A stretch of 64,000 bases of DNA, from NCBI GenBank assembly GCA_014361295.1, contig JACIVX010000001.1:817924-881923 (forward strand), written 5' to 3'. The position numbers and the translations under genes were made by a program. Below, piece after piece: positions 15,792 to 25,730 of this stretch. A model generated the notes under the pieces. The model ran no database searches and was not told the DNA's origin. It worked only from the letters and a program-made list of their open reading frames with translations. This DNA comes from Methanomassiliicoccales archaeon (GTDB lineage: Archaea > Thermoplasmatota > Thermoplasmata > Methanomassiliicoccales > JACIVX01). Each line of letters starts with the position of its first letter. Position 1 is the stretch's first letter.

Positions 15792-16569
15792 TTAAACGTT
15801 TTCTCATTAGTAATATTGCTGTAACAAAGGTGATTGCCGTTAGTAGCACAATGTATAGTAAGCTTATCACATCTACCCAGCTGAACATATTGTAGCTGAG
15901 ATCACGAATCAATCTCGTTGAATGTGTTAGCGGGAGGATTTCGGCCATCCATTGGCCCCATTCTGGTAGTACTTTGAGAGGAAAAAAAGTCCCACTGAAG
16001 AGGAACATCGGTGTGATCAGGAGAAAGAAAGGATAGTTGAACGAATCGATATTTGGAACGAGCGCAGTGAAGATCATTGCGATTGATGCAAACATAAGCC
16101 CAGACAAAAACCCAATGAAAGGCACAAACAGCATGCCAGGGAACCAGGCGAGTCTAGCGATAACCACAACCCCCAGCACAATCGTCGAATTCAAAAGACT
16201 TTTCGTTGCACCCCAGAGCATTTCTCCAGCAATCACATCTTCGATACTCAATGGCGTCGCGATGATCGCGTCGAAAGTTTTCTGGTAATGCATGCGCACA
16301 TAAGAGCCATATGTGCATTCGAAAAACGCGGAATACATCGAGGAAATTGCAACAAGACCAGGTGCTAAGAACATCGCATATTCAACGAAAAGTCCCTCGT
16401 ATTCGACTTTTCCAATGAGGATTCCAAACCCCAATCCCATCGCCACAAGATAGAGAATCGGTTCAAAGAAGGGGGGCAGAAAATTTGTTTTCCATGTCGT
16501 AAAAAAGACATCCTTGTTTCTTCTCCAGACCATTAGAGACCGACGGCTGATGTTAGACAAAATACTCAA
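15784..16569 (-). CDS. ABC-2 type transporter permease
   Basis: This 261-residue protein has six hydrophobic segments and the ABC-2 signature around SIEDVIAGEMLWG plus the LITPMFLFSGTFFPL segment, as in NodJ/DrrB-type exporters. The start is a TTG whose TTGA overlaps the stop of the ATPase gene, so the two are co-translated. It probably exports a hydrophobic compound, a polysaccharide or a drug; the substrate cannot be read from sequence. The 3' end overlaps the convergent hpt gene by 8 nt. Confidence 0.88.
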   Translation of the reverse strand: MSILSNISRRSLMVWRRNKDVFFTTWKTNFLPPFFEPILYLVAMGLGFGILIGKVEYEGLFVEYAMFLAPGLVAISSMYSAFFECTYGSYVRMHYQKTFDAIIATPLSIEDVIAGEMLWGATKSLLNSTIVLGVVVIARLAWFPGMLFVPFIGFLSGLMFASIAMIFTALVPNIDSFNYPFFLLITPMFLFSGTFFPLKVLPEWGQWMAEILPLTHSTRLIRDLSYNMFSWVDVISLLYIVLLTAITFVTAILLMRKRLIK

Positions 16570-17477
16570 TCTCTCAGCCCCCTACCTGTAAGTTTTAAGA
16601 AAACATCCTCCAGCGTTGACCTCCTGATCGCCGCGTGCTGCAGAAAGAACTTCTCATTGATTTCATGAAGAAGTTGTTGTGGATTGTCGGCGTAAACATA
16701 AATTCTATCCGATCCCTTTTCAGTGAAAAGGCCACTGGCTCGTAAATAACTCTCAACTTCAGGTGCCGGATCGATGATCTCGAGTACGCTTTGGCCAGAA
16801 TGTCGTTCAATGAGATCCTTGGGACGGCCTTCGACGAGGATCTTTCCCTGATCCATGATGACAAGCCTATCGCACAAACGCTCCGCTTCATCCATATAAT
16901 GCGTTGTCATGATGACGGTAACACCAGATTTTCGCAGTTCCCTAATCTTATCCCAGATAAGGTGCCTTGCCTGAGGATCAAGACCCGTTGTTGGCTCATC
17001 CAAAATGAGAATCTTGGGGTCGTTGATAAGAGCTCTTGCGATGATAAGTCGCCTTTTCATTCCTCCGGAAAGCTCAGGTATCTCGACATTAGCTTTTTCT
17101 TTCAATTGCATGAAGTCTAGAAGTTCCATTGCCTTTCTCTCTGCAACGCTCTTTTCGATCCCGAAATAGCGGGCATAAACGGTCAGATTTTTCAGAACCG
17201 TGAAATCAGGGTCAAGATTATTTTCCTGAGGAGCGACTCCGATAAGCGCCTTTATTTCTCTTAGATTCTTCTCGACATCCAATCCCAGTACGAACAATTT
17301 CCCAGAAGTGATCGGTGATGCACAATAAATCATCTTCATTACAGTCGTTTTGCCAGCTCCATTGGGGCCGAGAAAACCGAAACACTCTCCTTCCTTGATC
17401 TCGAAATTGATACTGTTAACGGCCGTGAATGAATCGTATCTTTTTGTCAAGTTTTCAGCTTTGACGATGGTTTTCAT
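16566..17477 (-). CDS. ABC transporter ATP-binding protein (DrrA/NodI-like)
   Basis: This 303-residue protein has Walker A GPNGAGKTT, Q-loop APQENN, the ABC signature LSGGMKRRL, Walker B ILILDEPTTGLD, and a switch histidine in MTTHYMDEAERLCD. The C-terminal ~80-residue extension is typical of the drug/polysaccharide exporter class. I preferred the ATG at 17477 to a TTG at 17525: it gives the normal family N-terminus (MKTIVKAENLTKRY), and a TTAATTAAT element lies about 27 nt upstream, compatible with a leaderless mRNA. It energises the permease that follows with a 4-nt overlap. Confidence 0.92.
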   Translation of the reverse strand: MKTIVKAENLTKRYDSFTAVNSINFEIKEGECFGFLGPNGAGKTTVMKMIYCASPITSGKLFVLGLDVEKNLREIKALIGVAPQENNLDPDFTVLKNLTVYARYFGIEKSVAERKAMELLDFMQLKEKANVEIPELSGGMKRRLIIARALINDPKILILDEPTTGLDPQARHLIWDKIRELRKSGVTVIMTTHYMDEAERLCDRLVIMDQGKILVEGRPKDLIERHSGQSVLEIIDPAPEVESYLRASGLFTEKGSDRIYVYADNPQQLLHEINEKFFLQHAAIRRSTLEDVFLKLTGRGLRD

Positions 17478-17621
17478 GCTGCCGGGTAATTGATCGAATC
17501 CATTAATTAATCTGTGTTGTTGCAATCATTAAATCTTGAACCACAAACAAACTAATTCACAGGAGAATAGTATAAGAGTAATGGAAGCACCATTTCAATT
17601 GGTAAGAAATTAATTTGCTTC

Positions 17622-19193
17622 GTGGAGGTACACATCCTTCTGTTAATTCTTTGCTTCACCGTTGCTGGTGCATGCCTAGGATGCATTAGCGGCCTCGTAC
17701 CAGGAATTCACGTCAATACCTTGTGCGTCATCCTCATCACCACATACCCCTCGATAACTTCTCCTCTGATCGAATTAGCAAATGATTTAGACCCTACCAT
17801 GATACCAATCCTTTTCTCATCAATGATCGTGTCAGCAGCAACCGTCCATTCTTTCCTCGATTTCATCCCTTCTGTCTTCCTTGGTGCTCCAGAAGATCCC
17901 GAAATTCTTTCTGTTCTCCCTGGGCACAGACTGCTGCTTCGCGGGAAGGGCATGGAGGCCATTGGGTGCGCTGCGAAGGGGAGTCTCATTGGCGCATTCC
18001 TTGCAATCACGCTCGCATTTCCGTTACGGTTACTGATGGGGGCTCCTTTGAAACTGTATGAACTCCTTGTTCCTTTCATTCCAGTTATTCTCATAGCAAT
18101 AGTTATTCTTCTGATCGTTTCCGAAAAGGAGGATAATCGAATTACTGCAATCATCGATGCACGCGAGGGAAGTATCGAGTTTTCATCCCCATATGTGATC
18201 CTATCACCGCCATTTCCTTCAGAAGGTGAAAGAGTGCGGATCTCTGGGAGAATTCGACACGCCTTCCTGAGATCCTATGTGGTAAATACTACCAACGGTC
18301 GTTGGAAAGTTCGCATCAAAGGAAGCATTCCTGATGGTTATGCAACAATCGAGGGTGTCTGGAGATTCGAAAAAAGAAGGATTCGAAAGAAAATGATTGC
18401 GCTCGCAATCTTTCTTTGCTCAGGCATACTTGGCTTCATCGTGCTGCACGGAAAGCTGCCTTCTAACCCACTCCTTCCTGGCACTTCTGATAACCTGCTG
18501 TTTCCATTGCTGTCTGGTCTTTTTGGGGTGCCTTCTCTGATTCTTTCACTAGGAAGATCAAAAATCCCGCCGCAGGAATCGAAACCACACGCAAGCATCA
18601 ATTTCGGTGATGCGATGAAAGGTACGGTCATCGGCGCTCTTGTAGGATGGTGTCCGGGTGTAACTTCAACAACAGGTGCGGTTATTGCTAGTTTTATTAC
18701 ATCGAAGAAGAAAGTTGATCCAATCGATTCTTCAAAGGATTTTATCACAATGGTTTCCGCTCTCGGAACCTCTGCAACCGTTTTCAATCTAGTTGCCCTC
18801 ACAACGATAGGTAAGGGCAGGAGTGGGGCGATGCTCGCGGTGAGGGAAATCATAGGACCTCAGGAGATCGATGCGTCGTTGAACCAGATCTCCCCGGTCT
18901 TTTCACTCATGCTATTCTCGATCTTTTTCGCATCGCTGATTGGGTTCGCATTGACAATCGTCTTCGGAAAAAGGATCAGCAAGAAGCTTGAAAATGTCGA
19001 TACAAAAAGGATCAATCTAGTCGTGCTTTTATTCTTAATCTCACTTGTTCTCTTAATGACAGGACCTATCGGGTTCATTGTACTCGTCGCTGCAACCTGT
19101 CTTGGTCTCTTACCACCGTTAATCGGCGTCAAGAGGGTGCAACTCACTGGTTGTTTGCTTCTCCCCATCATCATCTTCTTCGCAGAATTATGA
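17622..19193 (+). CDS. TctA-like multi-pass membrane protein with an inserted soluble domain
   Basis: This 523-residue protein has about 11 hydrophobic helices in two related halves. The GCISGLVPGIHVNTL segment (residues ~19-33) and the GALVGWCPGVTSTTGAVIASF segment (~340-360) are the paired glycine/proline loops characteristic of the TctA (DUF112) family. Between the halves, about residues 165-250 form a soluble beta-rich stretch (PPFPSEGERVRISGRI...WKVRIKGSIPDGYATIEG) that looks like a small OB-type domain. No TctB or TctC gene is adjacent, so a classical tripartite transporter is unlikely. The start is a GTG; the GGAGG inside it makes the exact start uncertain. Confidence 0.75.
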   Translation: MEVHILLLILCFTVAGACLGCISGLVPGIHVNTLCVILITTYPSITSPLIELANDLDPTMIPILFSSMIVSAATVHSFLDFIPSVFLGAPEDPEILSVLPGHRLLLRGKGMEAIGCAAKGSLIGAFLAITLAFPLRLLMGAPLKLYELLVPFIPVILIAIVILLIVSEKEDNRITAIIDAREGSIEFSSPYVILSPPFPSEGERVRISGRIRHAFLRSYVVNTTNGRWKVRIKGSIPDGYATIEGVWRFEKRRIRKKMIALAIFLCSGILGFIVLHGKLPSNPLLPGTSDNLLFPLLSGLFGVPSLILSLGRSKIPPQESKPHASINFGDAMKGTVIGALVGWCPGVTSTTGAVIASFITSKKKVDPIDSSKDFITMVSALGTSATVFNLVALTTIGKGRSGAMLAVREIIGPQEIDASLNQISPVFSLMLFSIFFASLIGFALTIVFGKRISKKLENVDTKRINLVVLLFLISLVLLMTGPIGFIVLVAATCLGLLPPLIGVKRVQLTGCLLLPIIIFFAEL

Positions 19194-19243
19194 TTCTGAA
19201 TTCTCTGATAGCGTCACACCATAATTAATTGAAAAAATATGAA

Positions 19244-20071
19244 TTAAATTCCCTGTGCATTTGTTTGAGAAATCGCCATCGCCGCTTTCATTTCACGAAC
19301 ATGACTCGCTATGATTGGTAAGCTCGAGTCATTTTTTCCTAGAGAATTGTATAATCTGATGAGATTGGATCCTTCAACAATGCCGTCAGCTCCAGCTTTG
19401 ACAGCAAGAGCTACCTGATCTGGCCCTGATATTCCGAATCCAAGAACCACCGGAACGTGGCTTCTGGCTTTGACAGTTTTAAGAAAAGAGAAGACAGTCT
19501 GAGGCAATTTCTCTCTCGGACCAGTAACACCAGCTACTGAAACAACGTAGACAAAACCAGAGCTGTTCTCGAGCAATCGGTCGATACGCTCATCACCGGA
19601 TGTCGGGGCAATGATTCTGATAATGTCAAGACCGTTTGATCTGGCGATTTTGTCGATTTCCTCCGATTCCTCCAAGGGGAGATCAACAAGGAGTAAGCCA
19701 TCAACGCCCGCTTGTGATGCCAATTCACAGAAACGCTCGATCCCGAATTGAATAATCGGATTGAGATAGCTCATAATGATGATTGGCTTATCGTTTTCAA
19801 ATACTCTCACATCAGAAACCAACTCGAATAGATGCCTCATCTGAAATCCGTTTGCCAAAGAGCGCATCATTGCACCTTGTATAAGAGGCCCATCAGCGAT
19901 TGGGTCTGAGAATGGAATGCCAATTTCCAAAATATCCGCTCCAGAGTTGATAAGATTATGAATCAATTTTTTTGAGAAGTCGATCGAAGGATCACCAGCA
20001 CATACGTATGGAATGTACGCAGCGATTCCCTTGTGTCTGAGAGATGCGAAGGTATTCGAGATTCTGGTCAT
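19244..20071 (-). CDS. trpA: Tryptophan synthase alpha subunit
   Basis: This 275-residue TIM-barrel enzyme has the LEIGIPFSDPIADGPLIQ motif (catalytic Glu and Asp), PIIIMSYLNP, GVDGLLLVDLPLEES and the SVAGVTGPRE phosphate loop. It cleaves indole-3-glycerol phosphate to indole and glyceraldehyde-3-phosphate and passes indole to TrpB. It is the last gene of the trp operon, and its ATG overlaps the trpB stop by 1 nt (TAATG). Confidence 0.97.
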   Translation of the reverse strand: MTRISNTFASLRHKGIAAYIPYVCAGDPSIDFSKKLIHNLINSGADILEIGIPFSDPIADGPLIQGAMMRSLANGFQMRHLFELVSDVRVFENDKPIIIMSYLNPIIQFGIERFCELASQAGVDGLLLVDLPLEESEEIDKIARSNGLDIIRIIAPTSGDERIDRLLENSSGFVYVVSVAGVTGPREKLPQTVFSFLKTVKARSHVPVVLGFGISGPDQVALAVKAGADGIVEGSNLIRLYNSLGKNDSSLPIIASHVREMKAAMAISQTNAQGI

Positions 20072-21246
20072 TATTTCTCCTCCATCTCAGCAACCTGTGC
20101 CACGTCCTTGTCTCCTCTACCAGAAAGATTGACAATGATGATTCCGTCGTTAAAAAGATCCTTCGCCGAACGCAACACAAATGCAATCGCATGAGCGCTT
20201 TCCAGAGCGGGAATAATTCCTTCTGTTTCAGATAGTATCCGGAATGCCGTGAGGGCATCTCGATCGCTGACCGCGACGTAATTCACTCGACCAATCGATT
20301 TGAGATAGGCATGTTCCGGCCCGACGCCAGGATAATCCAGACCAGCAGCGATGGAGTGCGTCTCAGAAATTTGTCCCTCTTCATTCTGCAAAATCATCGT
20401 TCGAGCACCATGCAGAACGCCTTCTCTCCCAGCCACCAGACTTGCGGCATGCCTGCCCGTCTCAACACCTTCACCAGCGGCTTCGACTCCGTACATCCTG
20501 ACATTGCTGTGTGGGAGAAAAGGATGAAAGAGTCCAAGTGCATTGCTGCCGCCACCAACGCATGCGACAAGCGCATCTGGCATTTCCTTTGCTTGCTCAA
20601 GAATCTGTTCCCTCGCTTCCTCCCCAATCACACACTGGAAATCACGAACGATCGTTGGATATGGGTGCGGACCGACGACACTTCCAATAAGATAATGTGT
20701 ATGATCGCTCGTTGCAGCGTAATCCCTCATTGCCTCGTTGATCGCATCTTTCAGTGTTCTCGATCCCGATTTGACGACATTGATCTTGGCACCAAGCAAC
20801 GACATTCTGAAGCAATTGAGCCTTTGCCTCTCAACATCGACCTCTCCCATGTAAATCTCACACTTGATACCCAACAGCGCACATGCCGTAGCCGTTGCTA
20901 CTCCATGCTGGCCTGCCCCAGTCTCAGCGATAATTCTATCTTTGCCCATCCATTTCGCAAGAAGCGCCTGGCCGAGGGCGTTGTTGATCTTATGAGACCC
21001 CGTATGAGCGAGGTCTTCGCGCTTCAAAAATATTCTGGCGCCTCCGCATCGTTTCGAAAGCCGTCTCGCAAAGTATAGTGGAGTGGGTCTTCCTGCGTAA
21101 TTGTGAAGAAGATCGTTAAGTTCTTCTCTGAACGTACTATCATTCTTCACCCTGTTGTATTCTTTTTCGAGGTCCTTCAGAGCTTTCATGAGTATTTCTG
21201 GCACATACATACCGCCAAATCGTCCGAAATATCGGACATTAGTCAA
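20071..21246 (-). CDS. trpB: Tryptophan synthase beta subunit
   Basis: This PLP enzyme has 391 residues from the TTG at 21246. The PLP lysine lies in [13 protein letters not shown]. The [12 protein letters not shown] catalytic segment, the GGGSNA phosphate loop and the C-terminal LSGRGDKD are all present. It is the TrpB1 type that pairs with TrpA (compact N-terminus, no TrpB2 extension). I chose the TTG because AGGAGGTG sits 6 nt upstream and its TTGA overlaps the trpF stop; the GTG at 21255 lies within the ribosome site. It condenses indole and serine to tryptophan. Confidence 0.97.
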   Translation of the reverse strand: MTNVRYFGRFGGMYVPEILMKALKDLEKEYNRVKNDSTFREELNDLLHNYAGRPTPLYFARRLSKRCGGARIFLKREDLAHTGSHKINNALGQALLAKWMGKDRIIAETGAGQHGVATATACALLGIKCEIYMGEVDVERQRLNCFRMSLLGAKINVVKSGSRTLKDAINEAMRDYAATSDHTHYLIGSVVGPHPYPTIVRDFQCVIGEEAREQILEQAKEMPDALVACVGGGSNALGLFHPFLPHSNVRMYGVEAAGEGVETGRHAASLVAGREGVLHGARTMILQNEEGQISETHSIAAGLDYPGVGPEHAYLKSIGRVNYVAVSDRDALTAFRILSETEGIIPALESAHAIAFVLRSAKDLFNDGIIIVNLSGRGDKDVAQVAEMEEK

Positions 21247-21830
21247 ACTCTGCACCTCCTGATGAATTCCGAAACTAATTGTGGATCCTTTTTGCCGATA
21301 GTTCTCTCTACACCAGACGATACATCAACCCCGTACGGTTTCAAAGATTTCACGACATGCAGATTATCGAGATTCAACCCACCAGCAATAATCGCCCTGC
21401 GACAACTCTTAATAGGAATGCTCCTGTAATCGTGAGATAATCCTGATCCAGGGACAGGCCCATCAAAAAGTAACGCATCGGCGACATCAAAGAACTCTTG
21501 GATTTCTTTTTCCAGCGGCTTCACTGCTCTGATAACGGGAATCCCGCATGCCTTTATTTTCTCAATTTCTGATCTACCAAAGGTATACAGTTGAATGACG
21601 TCAACACCTGCGTCTTCCACCATCTTCACAGCTGCATCAACACTTCCAGGCAAACAAACGAGAACTGTTTTTGTGAAAGGTCCGATCGTAGATGTGATGT
21701 CGCGGATATCTTTAAGAGGTAAACTCCGCGCCTTCGAAGGATAATGAACGAAACCAAGGGCATCTGGGTCAAATGATTCACACATCCAGGCATCTTCAGC
21801 ATTTGTGATTCCACAGATCTTGACCTTCAA
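21243..21830 (-). CDS. trpF: Phosphoribosylanthranilate isomerase
   Basis: A 195-residue (beta/alpha)8 enzyme, slightly short for the family. It starts MKVKICGIT with the catalytic cysteine, has [13 protein letters not shown], then VQLYTFG (usual VQLHG), and ends with the IAGGLNLDN and GVDVSSGVE phosphate-binding segments that hold the general acid Asp. TTG start with GGAGGA upstream, and a TTGA overlap with the trpDC stop. It converts phosphoribosylanthranilate to CdRP between the two activities of the preceding fusion protein. Confidence 0.94.
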   Translation of the reverse strand: MKVKICGITNAEDAWMCESFDPDALGFVHYPSKARSLPLKDIRDITSTIGPFTKTVLVCLPGSVDAAVKMVEDAGVDVIQLYTFGRSEIEKIKACGIPVIRAVKPLEKEIQEFFDVADALLFDGPVPGSGLSHDYRSIPIKSCRRAIIAGGLNLDNLHVVKSLKPYGVDVSSGVERTIGKKDPQLVSEFIRRCRV

Positions 21831-23800
21831 TTCTTCATCCTCCTTGCCGCGGTGACAATTTCAGCGATCTTATCCGCAGGTCTCTCGGCTGTCAGGAAAG
21901 ATGAACCGATCAATGCAGCGTCGAACCCTTGCAATGCCTCGAGATCCTTCGCTCCCATTATTCCGCTCTCAGCGATCAGGAGCTTGTCGCCGGTGATCAT
22001 TTTTTTCACGTGCGGTAGTATCGATAAATCAGTTCTCAACGTCTGGAGGTTTCTAGAATTAATGCCAACGAGTCTAATGATGTCATAATTCGAACATGTG
22101 ATGATCTTCTCGACATCCCCACCATCGTGCACTTCGATTATTGGCTCAAGACCAAATCGGATGCTTTCTTGAATGAGTGCTTCGATCCTATCCTGTTTAA
22201 GCGCCTTCGAGATAATAAGTATGGAATCAGCTCCGAGTTCCGCCGCGACCCTGATTTGTTCTTCGGATACGATGAAATCCTTGAAAAGCATTGGAATATC
22301 GATTTTTTCCCGGAAGAATGTGAAAAGATTCGGATCGCCAAAGAAGAAGTCCTCTTCGACGATGACCGACATACCGTCGAGTCCGTACGACTCATACAGC
22401 TCAGCGATTAAGGACGGCTCTGGCGGGATGTATAAATCCTTAGACGAGGGGATGCGATTCTTGAACTCTCCAAGAATCGCGAGACCTTCCGCACTGAGAA
22501 TTGCATCAGACATCTTTCGTCTTGCGTGTCGATTGAAGCGGGACTGCGAGTGGATATTTAATTTTCTTTCGGATAGCAGGCGAAGTATTTTTGTCAGAAT
22601 AATGACAGTTAGTGCACCTGGTGATTTGAAAAGATTATCGTCAAGTCCTTTGAGCAACTGAGCGCCTCGTTCTGAAATCATGATTTCCTTAGCCATTTCC
22701 ACTGTCAGATCCGTGCACCTGTATACAAGTGACTCGGGGCATATGACAGTTTTTCTCAGAGAGGCGATACTCATCGTTCGTTGGCGTTCCACTTCAAGTC
22801 TATTTACGAATGAATGAAATCCTTTGAGCTTCGAAAGTGCCTTGCCGCTGATAATCGCTTTACGAGCGATTTTGATACCCTCCTCGATATTTTCGGCCAT
22901 GTTGGCTGCATAAAGAGCGGCGCCAGCATTAAGCAGGACGAGATCCAGTTTCGGATTGGATTCGCCACGCAACACAGATAACGCGATCCTCGCATTTTCG
23001 AAGGGGCCTCCGCCCCTGATTTCGTCAGGCTCTGCCAGGTCAATTCCAAATTCAGCTGGTGAAATACTGTAGCTGAAAATCTTATTCTCTTTTAGCTCGA
23101 CCACTATTGTTTCGCCTGTATTCGTGATCTCGTCCAGACCATTTCCATGGACAACAAGCGCATGCTGCACCTCGAGAGAACGAAGGATGTTTGCCACTGT
23201 CTGTGCGACTGACGGTTTGTAGACCCCTATAAGTCGATATGGCGGGTTCGCGGGATTGGCCAGGGGTCCAAGGAGATTGAAGAGTGTTGGAATGCCGATT
23301 TCCTTCCGCGTCGAGTTGACATTTTTCATCAACACATGAAAGGTAGGAGCAAAGAGAAATCCCAAGTCAGCTTCAAAAAGACACCTCTCGACGTAAGGGG
23401 GATCGAGATCAAAAGGAATGCCCATTGCACGCAACAAATCTGCCGATCCGCATCTGCTCGAGACTGAGCGATTTCCATGCTTCGCAACTGGTGCACCCGC
23501 TGCCGATACAACAAAGGAAGCAACTGTGCTCACGTTAAATGTGCCAGAATTGTCCCCGCCCGTCCCGCACACATCAACGGCGCCAGGCGGAGATGGAATC
23601 CGGACGGCATTGTCAAGCATCTCAGTGATAAACCCGAGCATTTCATGCTCCCTTTCTCCCTTCATCTTCATCGCCGTAAGGAATGCCGCGATTTGACCTG
23701 ACGTGGCTTCACCGAGCATCATTTCACGCATCACCGCTCGTGCTGCTGAGTAAGTGAGATCGTAGCCCTCAACCACCTGTTTTATCGCTTCGCGAATCAT
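21827..23800 (-). CDS. trpDC: Fusion of anthranilate phosphoribosyltransferase and indole-3-glycerol-phosphate synthase
   Basis: One continuous 657-residue frame. Residues 1-345 are TrpD: DVCGTGGDNSGTFNVST, KHGNRSVSSRCGSAD and the GPLANP motif are all intact. About 346-425 is a helical linker. The rest is TrpC, with a catalytic GEFK (E and K retained), PMLFKDFIV (KDF), PIIEVHD, GINSRNL and IAESGI, so both active sites look functional. The N-terminal ~40 residues of a normal TrpC appear shortened or rearranged into the linker. The fusion joins steps 2 and 4 of the pathway, with TrpF (step 3) encoded next. ATGA overlap with trpG upstream. Confidence 0.95.
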   Translation of the reverse strand: MIREAIKQVVEGYDLTYSAARAVMREMMLGEATSGQIAAFLTAMKMKGEREHEMLGFITEMLDNAVRIPSPPGAVDVCGTGGDNSGTFNVSTVASFVVSAAGAPVAKHGNRSVSSRCGSADLLRAMGIPFDLDPPYVERCLFEADLGFLFAPTFHVLMKNVNSTRKEIGIPTLFNLLGPLANPANPPYRLIGVYKPSVAQTVANILRSLEVQHALVVHGNGLDEITNTGETIVVELKENKIFSYSISPAEFGIDLAEPDEIRGGGPFENARIALSVLRGESNPKLDLVLLNAGAALYAANMAENIEEGIKIARKAIISGKALSKLKGFHSFVNRLEVERQRTMSIASLRKTVICPESLVYRCTDLTVEMAKEIMISERGAQLLKGLDDNLFKSPGALTVIILTKILRLLSERKLNIHSQSRFNRHARRKMSDAILSAEGLAILGEFKNRIPSSKDLYIPPEPSLIAELYESYGLDGMSVIVEEDFFFGDPNLFTFFREKIDIPMLFKDFIVSEEQIRVAAELGADSILIISKALKQDRIEALIQESIRFGLEPIIEVHDGGDVEKIITCSNYDIIRLVGINSRNLQTLRTDLSILPHVKKMITGDKLLIAESGIMGAKDLEALQGFDAALIGSSFLTAERPADKIAEIVTAARRMKN

Positions 23801-24372
23801 TTCCTACACATCCTCAGGAAGTTCGAAAGAATCTGTTTTCCATAGGCAGTCAACACAGACTCTGGATGAAACTGCAGACCGTAGACAGGCTTATTCCCGA
23901 CTCTAAGGGCCATGATTTCCTTATTTTCGCTTTCTGCGAGGATTTTCAGAGAGGCCGGAAGACTGTCACGTTCAACTATCAATGAATGGTATCGAACCGC
24001 CACGAATTCGGAGGGTACACCATCAAAAATCGGATCAAAGAAATGTCGAACCCGCCCAAGCTTACCGTGCAATGTTCGCTCTGCTCTCACAACATTTCCA
24101 CCGCAGACATAGGCGATAACTTGATGACCCAAGCAGACTCCGAGAGTTGGCATACCAAATCCATTGTTGGCTGCGATGTCCAGACTTCCCTTTGCGTCCC
24201 TAGGATGACCGGGACCGGGAGAAATAACGAACCCATCACACTTCTGGGAAAATCGATAAAGATCTGGTGAATCATTTCTAAGTACGTGGACGGCCGCACC
24301 GAGCTCGCCGAGATACTGTACAATGTTATACACAAAAGAATCGTAATTATCGACAATGAGAATCTCAGTCAA
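23797..24372 (-). CDS. trpG: Anthranilate synthase glutamine amidotransferase subunit
   Basis: This 191-residue class I glutamine amidotransferase has the oxyanion SPGPGHP, nucleophile GVCLGHQ and the LQFHPES His-Glu pair. It supplies ammonia from glutamine to TrpE. Both ends overlap neighbours by 4 nt (trpE upstream, trpDC downstream). A PabA-like double use with a chorismate-to-aminodeoxychorismate enzyme is possible, but nothing here suggests it. Confidence 0.96.
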   Translation of the reverse strand: MTEILIVDNYDSFVYNIVQYLGELGAAVHVLRNDSPDLYRFSQKCDGFVISPGPGHPRDAKGSLDIAANNGFGMPTLGVCLGHQVIAYVCGGNVVRAERTLHGKLGRVRHFFDPIFDGVPSEFVAVRYHSLIVERDSLPASLKILAESENKEIMALRVGNKPVYGLQFHPESVLTAYGKQILSNFLRMCRK

Positions 24373-25730
24373 TGGAAACCCTCCTCCGAAATCGATCTGA
24401 TGGCTTCCAGCATCGCCTTCATTTTATGCTCTGTTTCATTGAATTCGTTAATCGGCACAGAATCCGCAACGATTCCTGCTCCCGCCTGAATCCTCGCTTT
24501 GCCATCAGTAACTGTGATCGATCTGATCGTTATGGCGAAATCCATATTCCCTGTAAAATCAAAATAGCCGACTGCTCCCGCATAAGGCCCTCTCGGATCT
24601 TTTTCCAGCTCCGAAATGATTTCCATGGCACGTATCTTCGGTGCTCCAGAAACGGTGCCAGCAGGGAAACAACTGCGCAGCGCATCAAAGGCGTCACAAT
24701 CATCGCGCAATTCCCCCTCAACGTTCGAAACGATATGCTGCACATGCGAATATTTCTCAACGGCCATGAGTTCAGTGACTTTCACTGTACCGAATTTTGA
24801 AACCCTTCCAAGATCATTCCTAGAAAGATCGACAAGCATGAGATGCTCGGCTCTTTCCTTTTCGTCGAGGAGCATCTCGATTTTCAGCTTCTCATCCTCT
24901 TCCCTGTCTCCATCCCTTCTTCTCGTACCCGCCAAAGGCCTTGTTACAAGTTTCCTTCCTTCTAGTCTCACGAGCATTTCGGGTGAGGAACCAAGAAGCT
25001 TGACACCATTGAAATCGAGGAAGAAGAGATATGGTGAGGGATTAATTCGACGTAACGCAATATACATCGCGAGAGGATCACCTTCGACGGAAAACTCGTA
25101 TCTGCGCGAGAGAACAACTTGAAATATATCGCCGTCCAGAATGAACCTTTTGGCGTCCTCAACGATCCGCTCATATTCATTCTTGTCGATATTTGCCGCA
25201 GGATTTCCAATGCGAACGAACGGCTTCTCTGGGTGTCGAATTTCTCCCAGGGACTTCTGAAGTTCATGTAGATTGCCATGGGTGATGAGAAAGGTTCGAT
25301 TGTTGAGATGATCGATGCAAACAAGATGATTCGGGAGCATAAAGTACGTCTCTGGCATATTATCGATTTTTTTGTCCAATCCATTGACGGTTTCCAAAAA
25401 CCTTACCATCTCATATCCAAGATAGCCCACGATGCCGCCAGAAAATGGCGCCAGTTCGGAGGCGCCGCAGTCAAATGAACGGAAGTATTCTCTTAAATTA
25501 AGAAAAGGATTCTCCACTTCAAAAACCTCGCCATCGATCTCCACCGTGTGATCTCTCGACTTAAAAACCGACAAAGGGTCCACACCGATGAAAGAATACC
25601 GTGCGGTTCTACTCGTGCCTTCAACGGATTCAAGTAGAAAACATTCACCTGGAAATTCTTCTCTCAAAGATGAAAAGATCGATACCGGATCCGCAATCGG
25701 CCCTTCGCGCAACGCAATACTCACTTTCAA
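24369..25730 (-). CDS. trpE: Anthranilate synthase component I
   Basis: This 453-residue chorismate-using enzyme has an N-terminal LLESVEG(T), the inhibitor-binding type region found in TrpE, and the C-terminal chorismate domain with DIFQVVLSRR, PSPYLFFL, GSSPEMLVR, PLAGTRRRG-like, FPAGTVSGAPK and GAGIVADS. It makes anthranilate with TrpG as the first step of tryptophan synthesis. The first gene of the operon, it starts at a TTG with no obvious ribosome site; no other start lies between it and an upstream in-frame stop. A feedback site for tryptophan is likely by homology (LLES motif). Confidence 0.96.
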   Translation of the reverse strand: MKVSIALREGPIADPVSIFSSLREEFPGECFLLESVEGTSRTARYSFIGVDPLSVFKSRDHTVEIDGEVFEVENPFLNLREYFRSFDCGASELAPFSGGIVGYLGYEMVRFLETVNGLDKKIDNMPETYFMLPNHLVCIDHLNNRTFLITHGNLHELQKSLGEIRHPEKPFVRIGNPAANIDKNEYERIVEDAKRFILDGDIFQVVLSRRYEFSVEGDPLAMYIALRRINPSPYLFFLDFNGVKLLGSSPEMLVRLEGRKLVTRPLAGTRRRDGDREEDEKLKIEMLLDEKERAEHLMLVDLSRNDLGRVSKFGTVKVTELMAVEKYSHVQHIVSNVEGELRDDCDAFDALRSCFPAGTVSGAPKIRAMEIISELEKDPRGPYAGAVGYFDFTGNMDFAITIRSITVTDGKARIQAGAGIVADSVPINEFNETEHKMKAMLEAIRSISEEGFH

